From assembly GCA_019636195.1 (NCBI GenBank), contig JAHBYA010000003.1:1-64000 (forward strand): a stretch of DNA of 64,000 nt, given 5' to 3'. The DNA is from Planctomycetota bacterium. Its GTDB lineage: Bacteria; Planctomycetota; UBA8742; UBA2392. Below, one piece after another: positions 27,982 to 36,663 of this stretch. A program made the position numbers and the translations under genes. Each line of letters begins with the position of its first letter. Position 1 is the first letter of the stretch. Below the pieces are notes generated by a model. That model worked only from the letters and a program-made list of their open reading frames with translations. It made no database searches and was not told where the DNA came from.

Positions 27982-28410
27982 TTAGTCGTGTTCCTCAGGA
28001 GGAAGGTCGGCGCAGAGTGTGCCTTGCGCGGCAAGCCAACTTCCGCCGCGATAGTCGGTGGCTGTCTGCGGCAGATTCAACTTCACGCCGACAGTCGGGT
28101 TCGCATCCAGCTTGATCACCTGGTGGTCCATGCTGTCCCAGGTGCGGCCCAGTACGCTGACGCGATCGCCGGACTGGTCGGCCTGAACCACGCTCAGGGC
28201 AGCCTGGCCGGGATCGGCGTATTCGACTTTGCCCTGCGCTTCCACGGTAAGGGCAATCGGGTAGCTGTTGCCCACGACAAGCAGGCCGTCGGCGAGCCCG
28301 GGGTCAGCATCGCAGCGTGCGTTGAAGACGCGCCCGTCAAGCTCAAAGGAAAGCTGCCCGGGCGAGGCGCCCCGCGGCACATAGCGCAGAATCTTGACCG
28401 TATGAACCAT
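27982..28410 (-). CDS. hypothetical protein, 142 aa
   Basis: A small soluble protein of unrecognised family, beta-rich in appearance. It begins MVHTVKILRYVPRGASPGQL and ends in an acidic PPEEHD. The ATG at 28410 is preferred because the frame beyond it, up to 28560, crosses a terminator hairpin at 28458-28479. It sits five bases upstream of the DedA gene and is likely co-expressed with it. Confidence 0.65.
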   Translation of the reverse strand: MVHTVKILRYVPRGASPGQLSFELDGRVFNARCDADPGLADGLLVVGNSYPIALTVEAQGKVEYADPGQAALSVVQADQSGDRVSVLGRTWDSMDHQVIKLDANPTVGVKLNLPQTATDYRGGSWLAAQGTLCADLPPEEHD

Positions 28411-28457
28411 GGGGCCCCAAGTGTGCCAATCAAGCCCCACAAGTAAAGCCGCCAACA

Positions 28458-28479
28458 GGGGCGGCCTGGCAGCCGCCCC
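28458..28479 (-). terminator. hairpin upstream of the small gene at 27982-28410
   Basis: An 8-bp perfect stem (GGGGCGGC with GCCGCCCC) and 6-base loop, without a clear T run. It follows the stop of the doubtful small gene at 28496. Confidence 0.5.
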
Positions 28480-28495
28480 GTCGCCCGGACTGTGA

Positions 28496-28717
28496 CTACT
28501 TTTCCCTGGCCTTGATTGTCTTGGAGTACATGAACCGGACATGGGCGCGGCCAGTCTCACGCTGGATGGTCTTGAGGTGGCTGTCCCATTGCACCTTCAG
28601 TGCTGCCGGTTGGCCCTGCGCGGCCGGGTGCGCCTGTGCCCGGCCTGGGCATGTGGGTACGTGGATTTTGCGCCGCGGCAGCGGCTTAGGAGACGCTTCC
28701 CATGGCGTCTTCCTCAA
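28496..28717 (-). CDS. possible small basic protein, 73 aa
   Basis: A small frame fills the gap between two terminator-like hairpins. The C-terminal half reads as a plausible basic helical peptide, ending HVRFMYSKTIKAREK. No homologue is recognised. The placement of a hairpin just after its stop is the main support. It could be a chance frame in GC-rich DNA. Confidence 0.3.
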   Translation of the reverse strand: MRKTPWEASPKPLPRRKIHVPTCPGRAQAHPAAQGQPAALKVQWDSHLKTIQRETGRAHVRFMYSKTIKAREK

Positions 28718-28741
28718 GATCTGGGGAAAGCGGGGATTGAA

Positions 28742-28763
28742 ACGGGGCCGTTTCCGGCCCCGT
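28742..28763 (-). terminator. terminator of the secreted 625-aa protein gene
   Basis: A 9-bp perfect stem (ACGGGGCCG with CGGCCCCGT) and a 4-base loop sit three bases past the stop at 28766. Confidence 0.65.
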
Positions 28764-28765
28764 CG

Positions 28766-30643
28766 CTAGTTCGGTTTCTTGCCCCCGGGCAGGTCCTTCT
28801 CTGCGACGTTGGCCTCAATCGCCCTGCGGTACACGACCGCGAACTCCACCTGGTTGGTGGCAGCCTTGATTTCACGGATCAGCGAGTCGAACGTAACCTT
28901 GACCGTGCCCGGCGCGCCCTGCGCGCGGTTGAAAAAGCGATCAAGCTGACGGTTGGTCACGCGGGCGTCTTCTTCGCGCCATTGGCGCACGACGTCGGAT
29001 GCGGTGTGGCCCATCTTCTGGGTGCGCGTGTGGTACTCCCATGAGTACGCGACCGAGACCACGGTGTCGCGTGCCGCCAGCGCCTTGTTCAAGGCGTCCG
29101 GCCAGACCTGGTTGATGTAGCGCTTGGTGGTGATCAGCTCGTCGAAGATCTTGTCCGTGGCTTCAAAGAACGTCTCGATGAACTTGTTGCGGTAGTCCTG
29201 CCACTTGTCGATGTCCAGCTCGACCGACTTGGTCTCGCGGTTGACGACGCAGAATTTTTCCGGGTCGAAGGTGTCCTTTTCTTCCTTTGTGCGCAGGTAG
29301 TCGAACACGACCTTCTTGACTTCGGCCGGAAAGAAGCGCCAGCCTGTCTGGCGGGTTGCCCACAGTTCGTCGTAGGCCTTGCGGTCGCGGCGCATCTGGT
29401 CCTGCTTGTCGCGGCGCTGGTTGCCGTAGGCGCGCAAGTCGTTGTCTGATACAGCCTGCCAGCAGTTTGCGCCGGGCGCGTTGACCGTGTGGTAGCCTGC
29501 ATACAGCAGGTACCCGTCGCACAGCACCCAGTAGCGGTGCGACAGGTACTCTTCAAAGGTGATCATCTGCTGCAACAGCGCGGGCTGTGCGGCCAGCGCG
29601 GACTGGACCATGGCGGCCTCGGCCTTGCTTGGTGCGCCGCCCCACGTCTCGAGCTGGTCCCTGTTGTTCTTCTTCATCGCGATTTTCTCAAGCTCGGCTT
29701 CGCGCCTCCAGCGTTCTTTCATTTCCTCGGTGGCGCCCTGCAGGGCCAGCTTGCGGTCCAGTTCTTCCTGTACGATCTTGTCGGCGTTATCAAGCTGGTA
29801 CTTCCATTGCTGCACCTGGCGCGCCATTTCGTGGTGCGGAGTCCACAGCACATAGTTGGCGGCGCGACGTTCACCGGGTGCCGCCAGTTCAACGCGGCCC
29901 TGCACCAGTGTTTCACCGATGTAGATCATGCAGTAGCTTTCGGCCTTGCGGGCCGTGTACATGATCTCGTCGTAGTAGCGGTCATGCAGCGCCTTGTCGG
30001 TCATCACGGACTTGAACAGTGACTCGCCGGTATCCGGGTCCGCACCGACGTAGTCCGAGCCGTACCAGTCGCTGCACCAGCGCAACGCGCGCTGCACGCT
30101 GGCGGCCTGGCTGGCAAACGTGACGCGGGCAACCAGCACATAGATGCCGGGGGCCAGCGGGCGCTCCATCACCGGCAGCTGGAAGGTGGCATGGCCGAAG
30201 TCGTCCATGCGGCCGGCTGCGGCGACTGAAATGACCTGGCCTGGCACCTGTACGCCCGGGTTGTCCTGCTTGGTCGGGTTGATGTTGGGGTCCACGACCT
30301 GGTTGTTGCGGCGCTTGAGCTGAGTGGCGTAGTGCACCAGTTCAATCTCAACATTCACGCGCTGCTGGCCGCGGGTGATCTGGGTGTCGCCGGGGGGTAC
30401 GCGGTCGGCGTCAAAGTCGGTCAGGATGTCGCCGGTGATCTGCATGCCGGCGCCCGCCGACGCCAGGCGCACGGTGCGCAAAAGCACGCGGTTGGTCACA
30501 TAGTACGGGTCCGGTGAGTGCCACTCGCCCTTGTTCATGCGCACACGGGCGCGCGGATAGTTGTCTGCGGGGTAATCCTGCGCGAATGCCGCGGGCGCAA
30601 GCACAACCAGCGCCAGCAGCGGCGCGAACCAGATAGCCTTCAT
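28766..30643 (-). CDS. secreted protein of unknown function, 625 aa
   Basis: The signal peptide MKAIWFAPLLALVVLAPAAFAQ is clear, and AGGAGG seven bases before the ATG at 30643 fixes the start. The mature protein opens with a beta-rich region (about residues 25-220), then a long, highly charged helical region with many Lys/Arg/Glu and aromatic residues. No catalytic motif is recognised. It is followed directly by its terminator and lies downstream of the giant pseudopilin-like gene on the same strand, 77 bases away. A surface or periplasmic role is inferred. Confidence 0.8.
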   Translation of the reverse strand: MKAIWFAPLLALVVLAPAAFAQDYPADNYPRARVRMNKGEWHSPDPYYVTNRVLLRTVRLASAGAGMQITGDILTDFDADRVPPGDTQITRGQQRVNVEIELVHYATQLKRRNNQVVDPNINPTKQDNPGVQVPGQVISVAAAGRMDDFGHATFQLPVMERPLAPGIYVLVARVTFASQAASVQRALRWCSDWYGSDYVGADPDTGESLFKSVMTDKALHDRYYDEIMYTARKAESYCMIYIGETLVQGRVELAAPGERRAANYVLWTPHHEMARQVQQWKYQLDNADKIVQEELDRKLALQGATEEMKERWRREAELEKIAMKKNNRDQLETWGGAPSKAEAAMVQSALAAQPALLQQMITFEEYLSHRYWVLCDGYLLYAGYHTVNAPGANCWQAVSDNDLRAYGNQRRDKQDQMRRDRKAYDELWATRQTGWRFFPAEVKKVVFDYLRTKEEKDTFDPEKFCVVNRETKSVELDIDKWQDYRNKFIETFFEATDKIFDELITTKRYINQVWPDALNKALAARDTVVSVAYSWEYHTRTQKMGHTASDVVRQWREEDARVTNRQLDRFFNRAQGAPGTVKVTFDSLIREIKAATNQVEFAVVYRRAIEANVAEKDLPGGKKPN

Positions 30644-30720
30644 GTCGGTCCTCCTCAAGACCCCGTTACTTCTACGCCCGGCGGGCGGCGCACCTTACGT
30701 CAAAGTGCGCCGATTCCGCC

Positions 30721-33700
30721 TTAGTACTCAATCTTGAACCATACCTTCCTCGGCGGCGTAAACACAGTCACCTTCACCTCCAGCAGGAAGGGCGTCACGT
30801 TGCACACCGTCAGGTCATCGCCGGCCTGGAAGTGCACCCGGTACATCAGCATCCCGACGCGCGACCCCGACGGGACCACCGCGCCCCGCAGGCTCATGCC
30901 GCCGCGCGCCCAGTACGCCGTTGAATCCAGCGCCGAGTCCTTCATGTCCTCGGATTCGCCCTTGTACTTCTGGCTGCGCATGTCGTTCACGCCGCCACCC
31001 GGATCAATGGACTGGTAGTCTTCAAAGACTGCCCATTCCACGCGCACGCGGGCCGACTTGGAAAGGTCGAGGCCGCGCACCGCGTAGGGGTCAAAATCCG
31101 GGCGCAGTTCAGTCCAGCTGATGGTGCCCACGCGCACCGGGCTGCCGAGCAGCTTTTCATTGTCTTCGCGCATGGGCCAGAAGCCGTGCTCGAAGTAGCA
31201 GTTCGCGGCGTTGGGGTCGCTTGGCCCGATGTAGCGGCTGTTGGCAGCCATGGCCGCCGTGTTGACCTGCTGCACCGTGGCCGGAATGACCTGGGCCGAA
31301 ATGCGGAAGTCGTCAATCGTCGCGTTGGCGACCGCCACAAAGTTACTGTCGAACTTGAATACCGGCCGCGGCGCCTTGGTCACGTTGCTGGGGTCGGGGC
31401 CCTGGGCGAAGTACACGTTGTACCAGTTGGTGTCCTTGATGTCGGGCTGGCGCCGGAAGATGCAGCCGACGGTCAGTCGGTCTTCCGGGTTGATCTCAAG
31501 CAGCTTGACCGTGGTGCGGTAGATCAGGTAGCTGGGCGTGCTGGCCGATTCAACGGGGATAGGCTCGTCGTAGGCGCCGGTGGGGCCCTTGTGGCGGCCG
31601 TCATTACGGAAGCCGGCGTCGCCGCTGGGGTCATCAAAGAACTGCACGCCGGACACCTGCCGCCCGTCCAGCCACAAACGGTAGGGCGCCGCGTTGTTGC
31701 TGTTGGGCGCGTTGCTGGCATAGCTGAGCGTGAAGCGGTGCCAGTCGTGGGGGCGCAGCGTCACGCGGTTGCCGCCGCTGACGTAGGTGGCAAACGACAG
31801 GTCGATCCACGAGTCGGTACGGCTGAACAGGAAGCCCTTGTCGCTGTTGGTGTCGTTGCAGATTTCGTTGGTGCCGGTGTAGGGGCTGAACGGGTCGGTG
31901 CTGGTGAAGGGGCCGCCATCGGCTGTGCCCAGCGGGCCGACAATGCGGCGCAGCGCGTTGCCGAAGCGGTTGATGGTCATGCTGCCGGTGCCGGTGGCGC
32001 CGCTGGTGACGTTGGAGCCGAACGCTTCGCTGAAGTACATGCGGGTGAAGCGCAGCAGGCCGCCCGGTTCTTTGTACACAAAGAACTGCACGCCCTCAAA
32101 GTCCGCCGAGTCGTCGCGGTCGTTGCTGCCGGGGTTGTTGATGAACGGCTCTGCGTGGAAGGGCGTGGTCACGTCGGTGGCTGACACCGGCCCGCCGCTC
32201 ATGCCGCGTGACGTAGCACGGAAGCGACCGTAGGCGGTGGCGCCGAACAGGCCTGAGAAGTTGTGGCTGGCTGGGTCAACCTCGCCCATTGCCACGACGA
32301 CGTTGTTGCGCTCGCTGCCCTGGGGCGGCAGGTCCCACTTGATCCAGAAGTCCACCGTGCCTTCGTAGTAGGGCATGTTGCTGCGGCGCTGGCGGTGATT
32401 TTCAACGGCGCGGTTGTGCTCGTCGTGGCCGCGGTACGGCGCCGCCGAGCCTTGCAGGCGCAGGCGCGCCATCTGCTCGTTGCTGCTGCCGTCCCACACG
32501 CTGCCGGGCAGGTCGCTGTCCTTTACACCCTGCGGGTAGCTGTTGTCGGTGGGCTGGATCGGCATGAACGGGTACTCGGAGTAATGGCTGCCGCAGGGGT
32601 AGCGCAGGATCTTGAGGCGCGCCATGCGCGACAGGCCGCGCATGCCGTAGGTGCCGACCATTGAGTTGCGGGCGCGGAAGCGCAGGCTCTGGCCGGAAAG
32701 GCGCGCGCCGTCCGGCAGCAGGGTGGAGTAGCGGGTGGCTTCATCGCCGTCGGCGCTGCTTGAGAATTCCTGCGGGGCGCCGCCCGGGGTTTTCAGCGCG
32801 TGGCCGGTATCGCGCGGCGTGGCGCTGGAGATGAAGTCGTCGAACACCGCGTTGGTTTCAAGGGGGAAGTGCCCCCAGTTCTGGGCGCGGGCGCGGTTGT
32901 CGCTGCACACGCCGTCAATCGTGATGTTGGAGTCCGTTTCCTGCAGCATTTCCGTGCGGGCGCGCAGGCCCTCATTGAAGCGTGCATGGAAATTGAGCGG
33001 ATAGCTGCGGCCGTCGGTGTATGTGAACGGCGTGCGGTCCTGCGGGTCCATTGTGACCCAGCCGAACTCGCGCGATGCCGCGGTGTACTCATTGTGGCCC
33101 TTCCAGCGGTCGCGCCCGTCGGTAAAGACGTTGGGGTTGCTGGGGTCGCGCCGATAGCCAAGGTTGCGCGAATCCTCGGCACGGCCCATGGCCGCGGTCT
33201 CGTCGGCGTTGTTGTTGTCCCAAATGCCCGCGGACTTCTCATCCACCGAGTACGGGCCGGACTTTGTGTTGCGTTTGGTCAGCGCGGCGTATGCTGAGAC
33301 CGGCGGGGCTGTCGCGCCCGAAGATTGGGTAGTGCGGTTGAAAATGATCGGGTCAGGCGGGGTCATGAAGTCTGACTGGCTGCTGTGCCGCCAGATGTCG
33401 TAGATCTTGATCACGCTGCGCACTTTGCGGCGTGCAATCGGCAGTCGATCGGCGGCGTTGCCGGTGGTGGTGACGTTCTGGTGTTTTGGCGGTGCCAGGA
33501 TTTCGCCCATGCTGACGACTTCATAGACGCCCATGCTGCTGAAGCAGATCGGGGCGTTGGTGACCGTCAGGTCCATGCGGTCCACGTTGGTGTGGTACGG
33601 GTAGTCCGAGTTGTAGCGGTTGGTGATGTTTACCGGGCACAACGCGGCGCGCAGCATGTCCACGCAGCTCTTCCAGTACCAGGCGCGGAAGTCGCCGCCC

Positions 33701-35427
33701 TTCATGGCCGCATCGCCCGACTTCAGCGGGTTGGCGGCGTGCTGGCAGTTTTCCGGCTTCGGCAGAAGGTTCTCGGGGTACTGGGCGCGCACCGCCGAGC
33801 TGTCGGCTGCGTTCAGGTCGCCGCGGTTCACGCCGACCACGTCGGGAACGCGCATGCCGGTCCGGCCTTCGTTGGGGATGCGCAACAGGATCTCGCGCAT
33901 GAACCGCGCGTCGAAGTCCTGCCAGCTTTGAAACGGGGCCTGCGTGCGCATCAGGATAATCTGGTCGGCAAGCATGCCCGCGTGCTCGGCGGCGCCGCCG
34001 CCCTGCGCGCTGGTCTGGCCCTTCTTGCCGTACATGGTCTCGATCGGCCCGATCGGCACCATCTGGAAAATGCCGCGGCTGTTGCTGCCGCTGGGGTACC
34101 AGTTGGTCTCAAGCAGCACGCCTGCGACGTCAGCGTGGTTGTTCTGGCGGCCGAGGTCGGTGGTGCCCGTGGTCTGCTGCGGCACCGCCTGCGTGAAGTT
34201 GTCGAAGTACAGCTGGTCATTGGCCGTGATCAGGTCCTGCTTCTGGTAGAACATCAGGCGGGCCCTGGCCTCAATGCCCGCCAGCAGCGCCACCAGCACC
34301 GGCTTGGGCGCAGTGTTGATGTTGATCGGCGACTTGCCAAAGCCGCTGGCTACGGGTTGCCAGTCAGGCCAGCCGTCCATGCCGCTGCTGGAAGTGTCGG
34401 ACCAGCCGGCGCGCATGCGCTCCTGGTCGGTCAGGCGCTTGGGATTCTCCGGGCCCTCGGCGACCTTGGTGTTGGAATCAGCCCAGTCGCGATAGTCCAT
34501 GTCGATCCAGCTTTCCGTGGTAATGAAGTTGGCAGCGATCTCGAACAGGCGGTCGCCGTCGGAGTAACCGGCGTAAATCGGGCGCAGGTCATCCTTGGTG
34601 TTGATGATGTTGCCGTTTTCCTCGGACAGTTTGCGGATGTCGGCCACGATGTCCGGCGTGAACGGGTTGTCCTTGCCGCCGGGCTTGCCGTTGTTCAGCC
34701 ACGCGTCAATCGCATCGCCCAGCACCAGCAGCACACGCGACAGGTGGTCGCCGGCAAAGTTGTTCAGGGGCAACAGGCTGGCGGCATCGACCGTGCGCAC
34801 ACGAAAGTAATCGCCCAGCGCTTCGTAGGTACCCGAGGGCGCAGCGCCCGACTGGTCGCCTTCACCGCTGCGCTTGCGCACCTGGTTCATGCTTATGCCG
34901 TCGCCGCCGAAGCCGGTGACGCCCGCGGCAAAACCTTCCGCGCCCAGCGGCAGTGCAGCCTGGATCTTGTCCGTGCCGTAGGTGGTCTCGTTGCCGCCTT
35001 TGGCGCCGTCGCTGTCAAAGTCAATCCAGTTGGCGTCCGCGCCGCCGCCGATGGACGTGCTGGAAGTCGAGCGACTCCAGCTGACCGACGGGTTGGCGGC
35101 GTCAAGCGGCCGCAGCGAGTACAGCCGCGGGTCGTAGTCCTTTGTCTTGCCCACGCCGGCGTGGGTGGGCTTGATGCCCTCATAGTGCTCGACTGCGGCT
35201 TCCGCACGCAGCCGCGCGACCGAATACTCGATGCCGTCAAGGGCAAGGTCCAGCGCCCGTTGGCGGTCAAGGTAGTTTTCGGCTGCGCGACGCTCAGCCA
35301 GCGTCACGAAACTGAACGAAGTGCCGATGACGAACAACGCCACCAGCAATCCGAGCACGACAACCAACAGTGTGCCCCGGCGGCTTGCGCGCGGGTTCCA
35401 CATCACTGTGCGCCTTGGTTGTTTCAC
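30721..35427 (-). CDS. giant GspK/PilX-like pseudopilin with LamG-like regions, 1568 aa
   Basis: The N-terminus has a basic stretch (NPRASRRGTL), then a hydrophobic helix (LLVVVLGLLVALFVIGTSF) and a long amphipathic helix with RAAENYLDRQRALDLALDG. This is the layout of a prepilin or minor pseudopilin. GspK-type features follow: ININTAPKPVLVALLAGI at about residue 370. The C-terminal half, far longer than any classic GspK, contains beta-rich blocks like concanavalin/LamG domains (EGTVDFWIKWDLPP; HDWHRFTLSY followed by YRLWLDGRQVSGVQFF). It probably serves at the tip of a pseudopilus or as a surface protein. The gene is followed by the secreted 625-residue protein. Confidence 0.8.
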   Translation of the reverse strand: MKQPRRTVMWNPRASRRGTLLVVVLGLLVALFVIGTSFSFVTLAERRAAENYLDRQRALDLALDGIEYSVARLRAEAAVEHYEGIKPTHAGVGKTKDYDPRLYSLRPLDAANPSVSWSRSTSSTSIGGGADANWIDFDSDGAKGGNETTYGTDKIQAALPLGAEGFAAGVTGFGGDGISMNQVRKRSGEGDQSGAAPSGTYEALGDYFRVRTVDAASLLPLNNFAGDHLSRVLLVLGDAIDAWLNNGKPGGKDNPFTPDIVADIRKLSEENGNIINTKDDLRPIYAGYSDGDRLFEIAANFITTESWIDMDYRDWADSNTKVAEGPENPKRLTDQERMRAGWSDTSSSGMDGWPDWQPVASGFGKSPININTAPKPVLVALLAGIEARARLMFYQKQDLITANDQLYFDNFTQAVPQQTTGTTDLGRQNNHADVAGVLLETNWYPSGSNSRGIFQMVPIGPIETMYGKKGQTSAQGGGAAEHAGMLADQIILMRTQAPFQSWQDFDARFMREILLRIPNEGRTGMRVPDVVGVNRGDLNAADSSAVRAQYPENLLPKPENCQHAANPLKSGDAAMKGGDFRAWYWKSCVDMLRAALCPVNITNRYNSDYPYHTNVDRMDLTVTNAPICFSSMGVYEVVSMGEILAPPKHQNVTTTGNAADRLPIARRKVRSVIKIYDIWRHSSQSDFMTPPDPIIFNRTTQSSGATAPPVSAYAALTKRNTKSGPYSVDEKSAGIWDNNNADETAAMGRAEDSRNLGYRRDPSNPNVFTDGRDRWKGHNEYTAASREFGWVTMDPQDRTPFTYTDGRSYPLNFHARFNEGLRARTEMLQETDSNITIDGVCSDNRARAQNWGHFPLETNAVFDDFISSATPRDTGHALKTPGGAPQEFSSSADGDEATRYSTLLPDGARLSGQSLRFRARNSMVGTYGMRGLSRMARLKILRYPCGSHYSEYPFMPIQPTDNSYPQGVKDSDLPGSVWDGSSNEQMARLRLQGSAAPYRGHDEHNRAVENHRQRRSNMPYYEGTVDFWIKWDLPPQGSERNNVVVAMGEVDPASHNFSGLFGATAYGRFRATSRGMSGGPVSATDVTTPFHAEPFINNPGSNDRDDSADFEGVQFFVYKEPGGLLRFTRMYFSEAFGSNVTSGATGTGSMTINRFGNALRRIVGPLGTADGGPFTSTDPFSPYTGTNEICNDTNSDKGFLFSRTDSWIDLSFATYVSGGNRVTLRPHDWHRFTLSYASNAPNSNNAAPYRLWLDGRQVSGVQFFDDPSGDAGFRNDGRHKGPTGAYDEPIPVESASTPSYLIYRTTVKLLEINPEDRLTVGCIFRRQPDIKDTNWYNVYFAQGPDPSNVTKAPRPVFKFDSNFVAVANATIDDFRISAQVIPATVQQVNTAAMAANSRYIGPSDPNAANCYFEHGFWPMREDNEKLLGSPVRVGTISWTELRPDFDPYAVRGLDLSKSARVRVEWAVFEDYQSIDPGGGVNDMRSQKYKGESEDMKDSALDSTAYWARGGMSLRGAVVPSGSRVGMLMYRVHFQAGDDLTVCNVTPFLLEVKVTVFTPPRKVWFKIEY

Positions 35428-35456
35428 GTCAGATCTCCATGCGAGACAGATACGAA

Positions 35457-36296
35457 CTAGCCGTCGATGTATGCACCGCCCCCCGCTTCAGCGAGGCGGC
35501 GGTAGTACTCTCTTTCAGTGCGGGTCAAGCCGATGCCGACAATGTCGAGCGTGGTCTTCTTGCCCGCCGTGCGAAAATCCTTGAGCTGCTGGACAATGAT
35601 TTCGCCGACTGTCTTGTGCTTCTCAAGCAGCCTATCGAGCGCCTGCTTGTCCAGGGTCGCCGGCGTACCCGGCATGCTGCCGACAATCAGCGCCGCGCTG
35701 TCCGGCTCCTGACGGAAGCACTCGATCAATATCGCGTGCAGGTCCGGCGAGCCGCCCGGCTCAAGCTTGCTGATCCACTCTTTGGCCTGCTTTGCGTTTT
35801 CGGCGCTTGCCTGCAGCAGGTCGCCGCCCTTGGCAAAGTCTTTCACCGCACCGAAGGTGATGATGTTGAAATCAAGGTTGCGGCGCGTGGACAGGTGGTC
35901 CAGTGTGCGGCCCAGCACCTCGCGCATGTGCTCCATGCGGGTGGTTTCGCGCGTGTCGTCAATGGTGATGCTGCCAGCCATCAGGTCGCTTGTATCCAGA
36001 AGAAAGACGCGAGACTTGTTGCGGGGGGCTGCCTCAGCGTCGCCTTCTTTCTTTTTTCCGCCAAAGCGGATCCGGGGGTACGTGGTCGGGCGATCGTATC
36101 CGTCAGTGTCTTTCGGGGGTCCGTTCTCTTCTTTGCCAGCTCCGCCTTTGCTGTCACTCTTGCTGCCGCCTTCATCTGACTTGGCAGGCCCTTCGGCTGG
36201 CTTGTCCTGGGCAACTGCAAATCCCGAAGCCAGCACAAGCGCCAGCGCAATGACCCAGCCGCGGGTCGAAATCAAGCCTTTCCGGCACATTGGCAT
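35457..36296 (-). CDS. exported von Willebrand A-like protein
   Basis: A 279-residue protein with an N-terminal signal segment (GWVIALALVLASGFAVAQ), then a Lys/Gly/Glu-rich linker, and from about residue 95 a vWA-like domain. The first strand and metal site read VFLLDTSDLMAGS; the usual DxSxS becomes DTSDL, so the metal site may be weakened. Further strands are LDFNIITFG and TTLDIVGIGLT. Fewer than 30 bases separate it from the downstream pseudopilin-like gene, so the two are likely co-expressed. Confidence 0.75.
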   Translation of the reverse strand: MPMCRKGLISTRGWVIALALVLASGFAVAQDKPAEGPAKSDEGGSKSDSKGGAGKEENGPPKDTDGYDRPTTYPRIRFGGKKKEGDAEAAPRNKSRVFLLDTSDLMAGSITIDDTRETTRMEHMREVLGRTLDHLSTRRNLDFNIITFGAVKDFAKGGDLLQASAENAKQAKEWISKLEPGGSPDLHAILIECFRQEPDSAALIVGSMPGTPATLDKQALDRLLEKHKTVGEIIVQQLKDFRTAGKKTTLDIVGIGLTRTEREYYRRLAEAGGGAYIDG

Positions 36297-36663
36297 AGGA
36301 CCCGCATTCCATCACAAGTCCCGCCCATTGCAACCCTTAGGGCGCACACCCCTGCATTGTGCGGCGCTTGTCCAAGGGGGGGATCGGGACCGCCGCGAAC
36401 CTGAGTTGCAGGTTCCTGAGTGCAACAATGGTGCCATCAACACGTTATCCGCAGCGCGCGTTGGGACGCGGTGTTGTAAGTGCATGATGCGCGTGGACTT
36501 GCATCTCGGACTTGGGCGAGTCGCGGTCTCCGACTGCCACCTCGCAAGTGACACACCCGTAACCCTTGGTCACCCTGCGTTCCTTTGGACGAAAAAGCTC
36601 AACCCCTTGCGCTCCAACGGCGTATAAAGGAAAGAAGCGTTGCGATTCTTACGAGGTTTACTC
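36297..36663. other. 367-base divergent intergenic region
   Basis: This holds promoters for the vWA-like gene (minus) and the HEAT lipoprotein (plus). On the plus strand TATAAA at 36623-36628 is a candidate -10, and GAGG precedes the ATG at 36664. ACTTGC at 36497-36502 and GCAAGT at 36544-36549 can pair around smaller inner helices, a possible structured element. No gene is supported. Confidence 0.4.

Noticed and set aside
23997-28410. A prophage or gene transfer agent
   Set aside because: Only one capsid-like gene is seen. There is no terminase, portal, tail, integrase or att repeat in the region.
33385-35460. 691-residue plus-strand frame opposite the pseudopilin-like gene
   Set aside because: It is a shadow frame. 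The minus-strand product has pilin and GspK features while this one has none.
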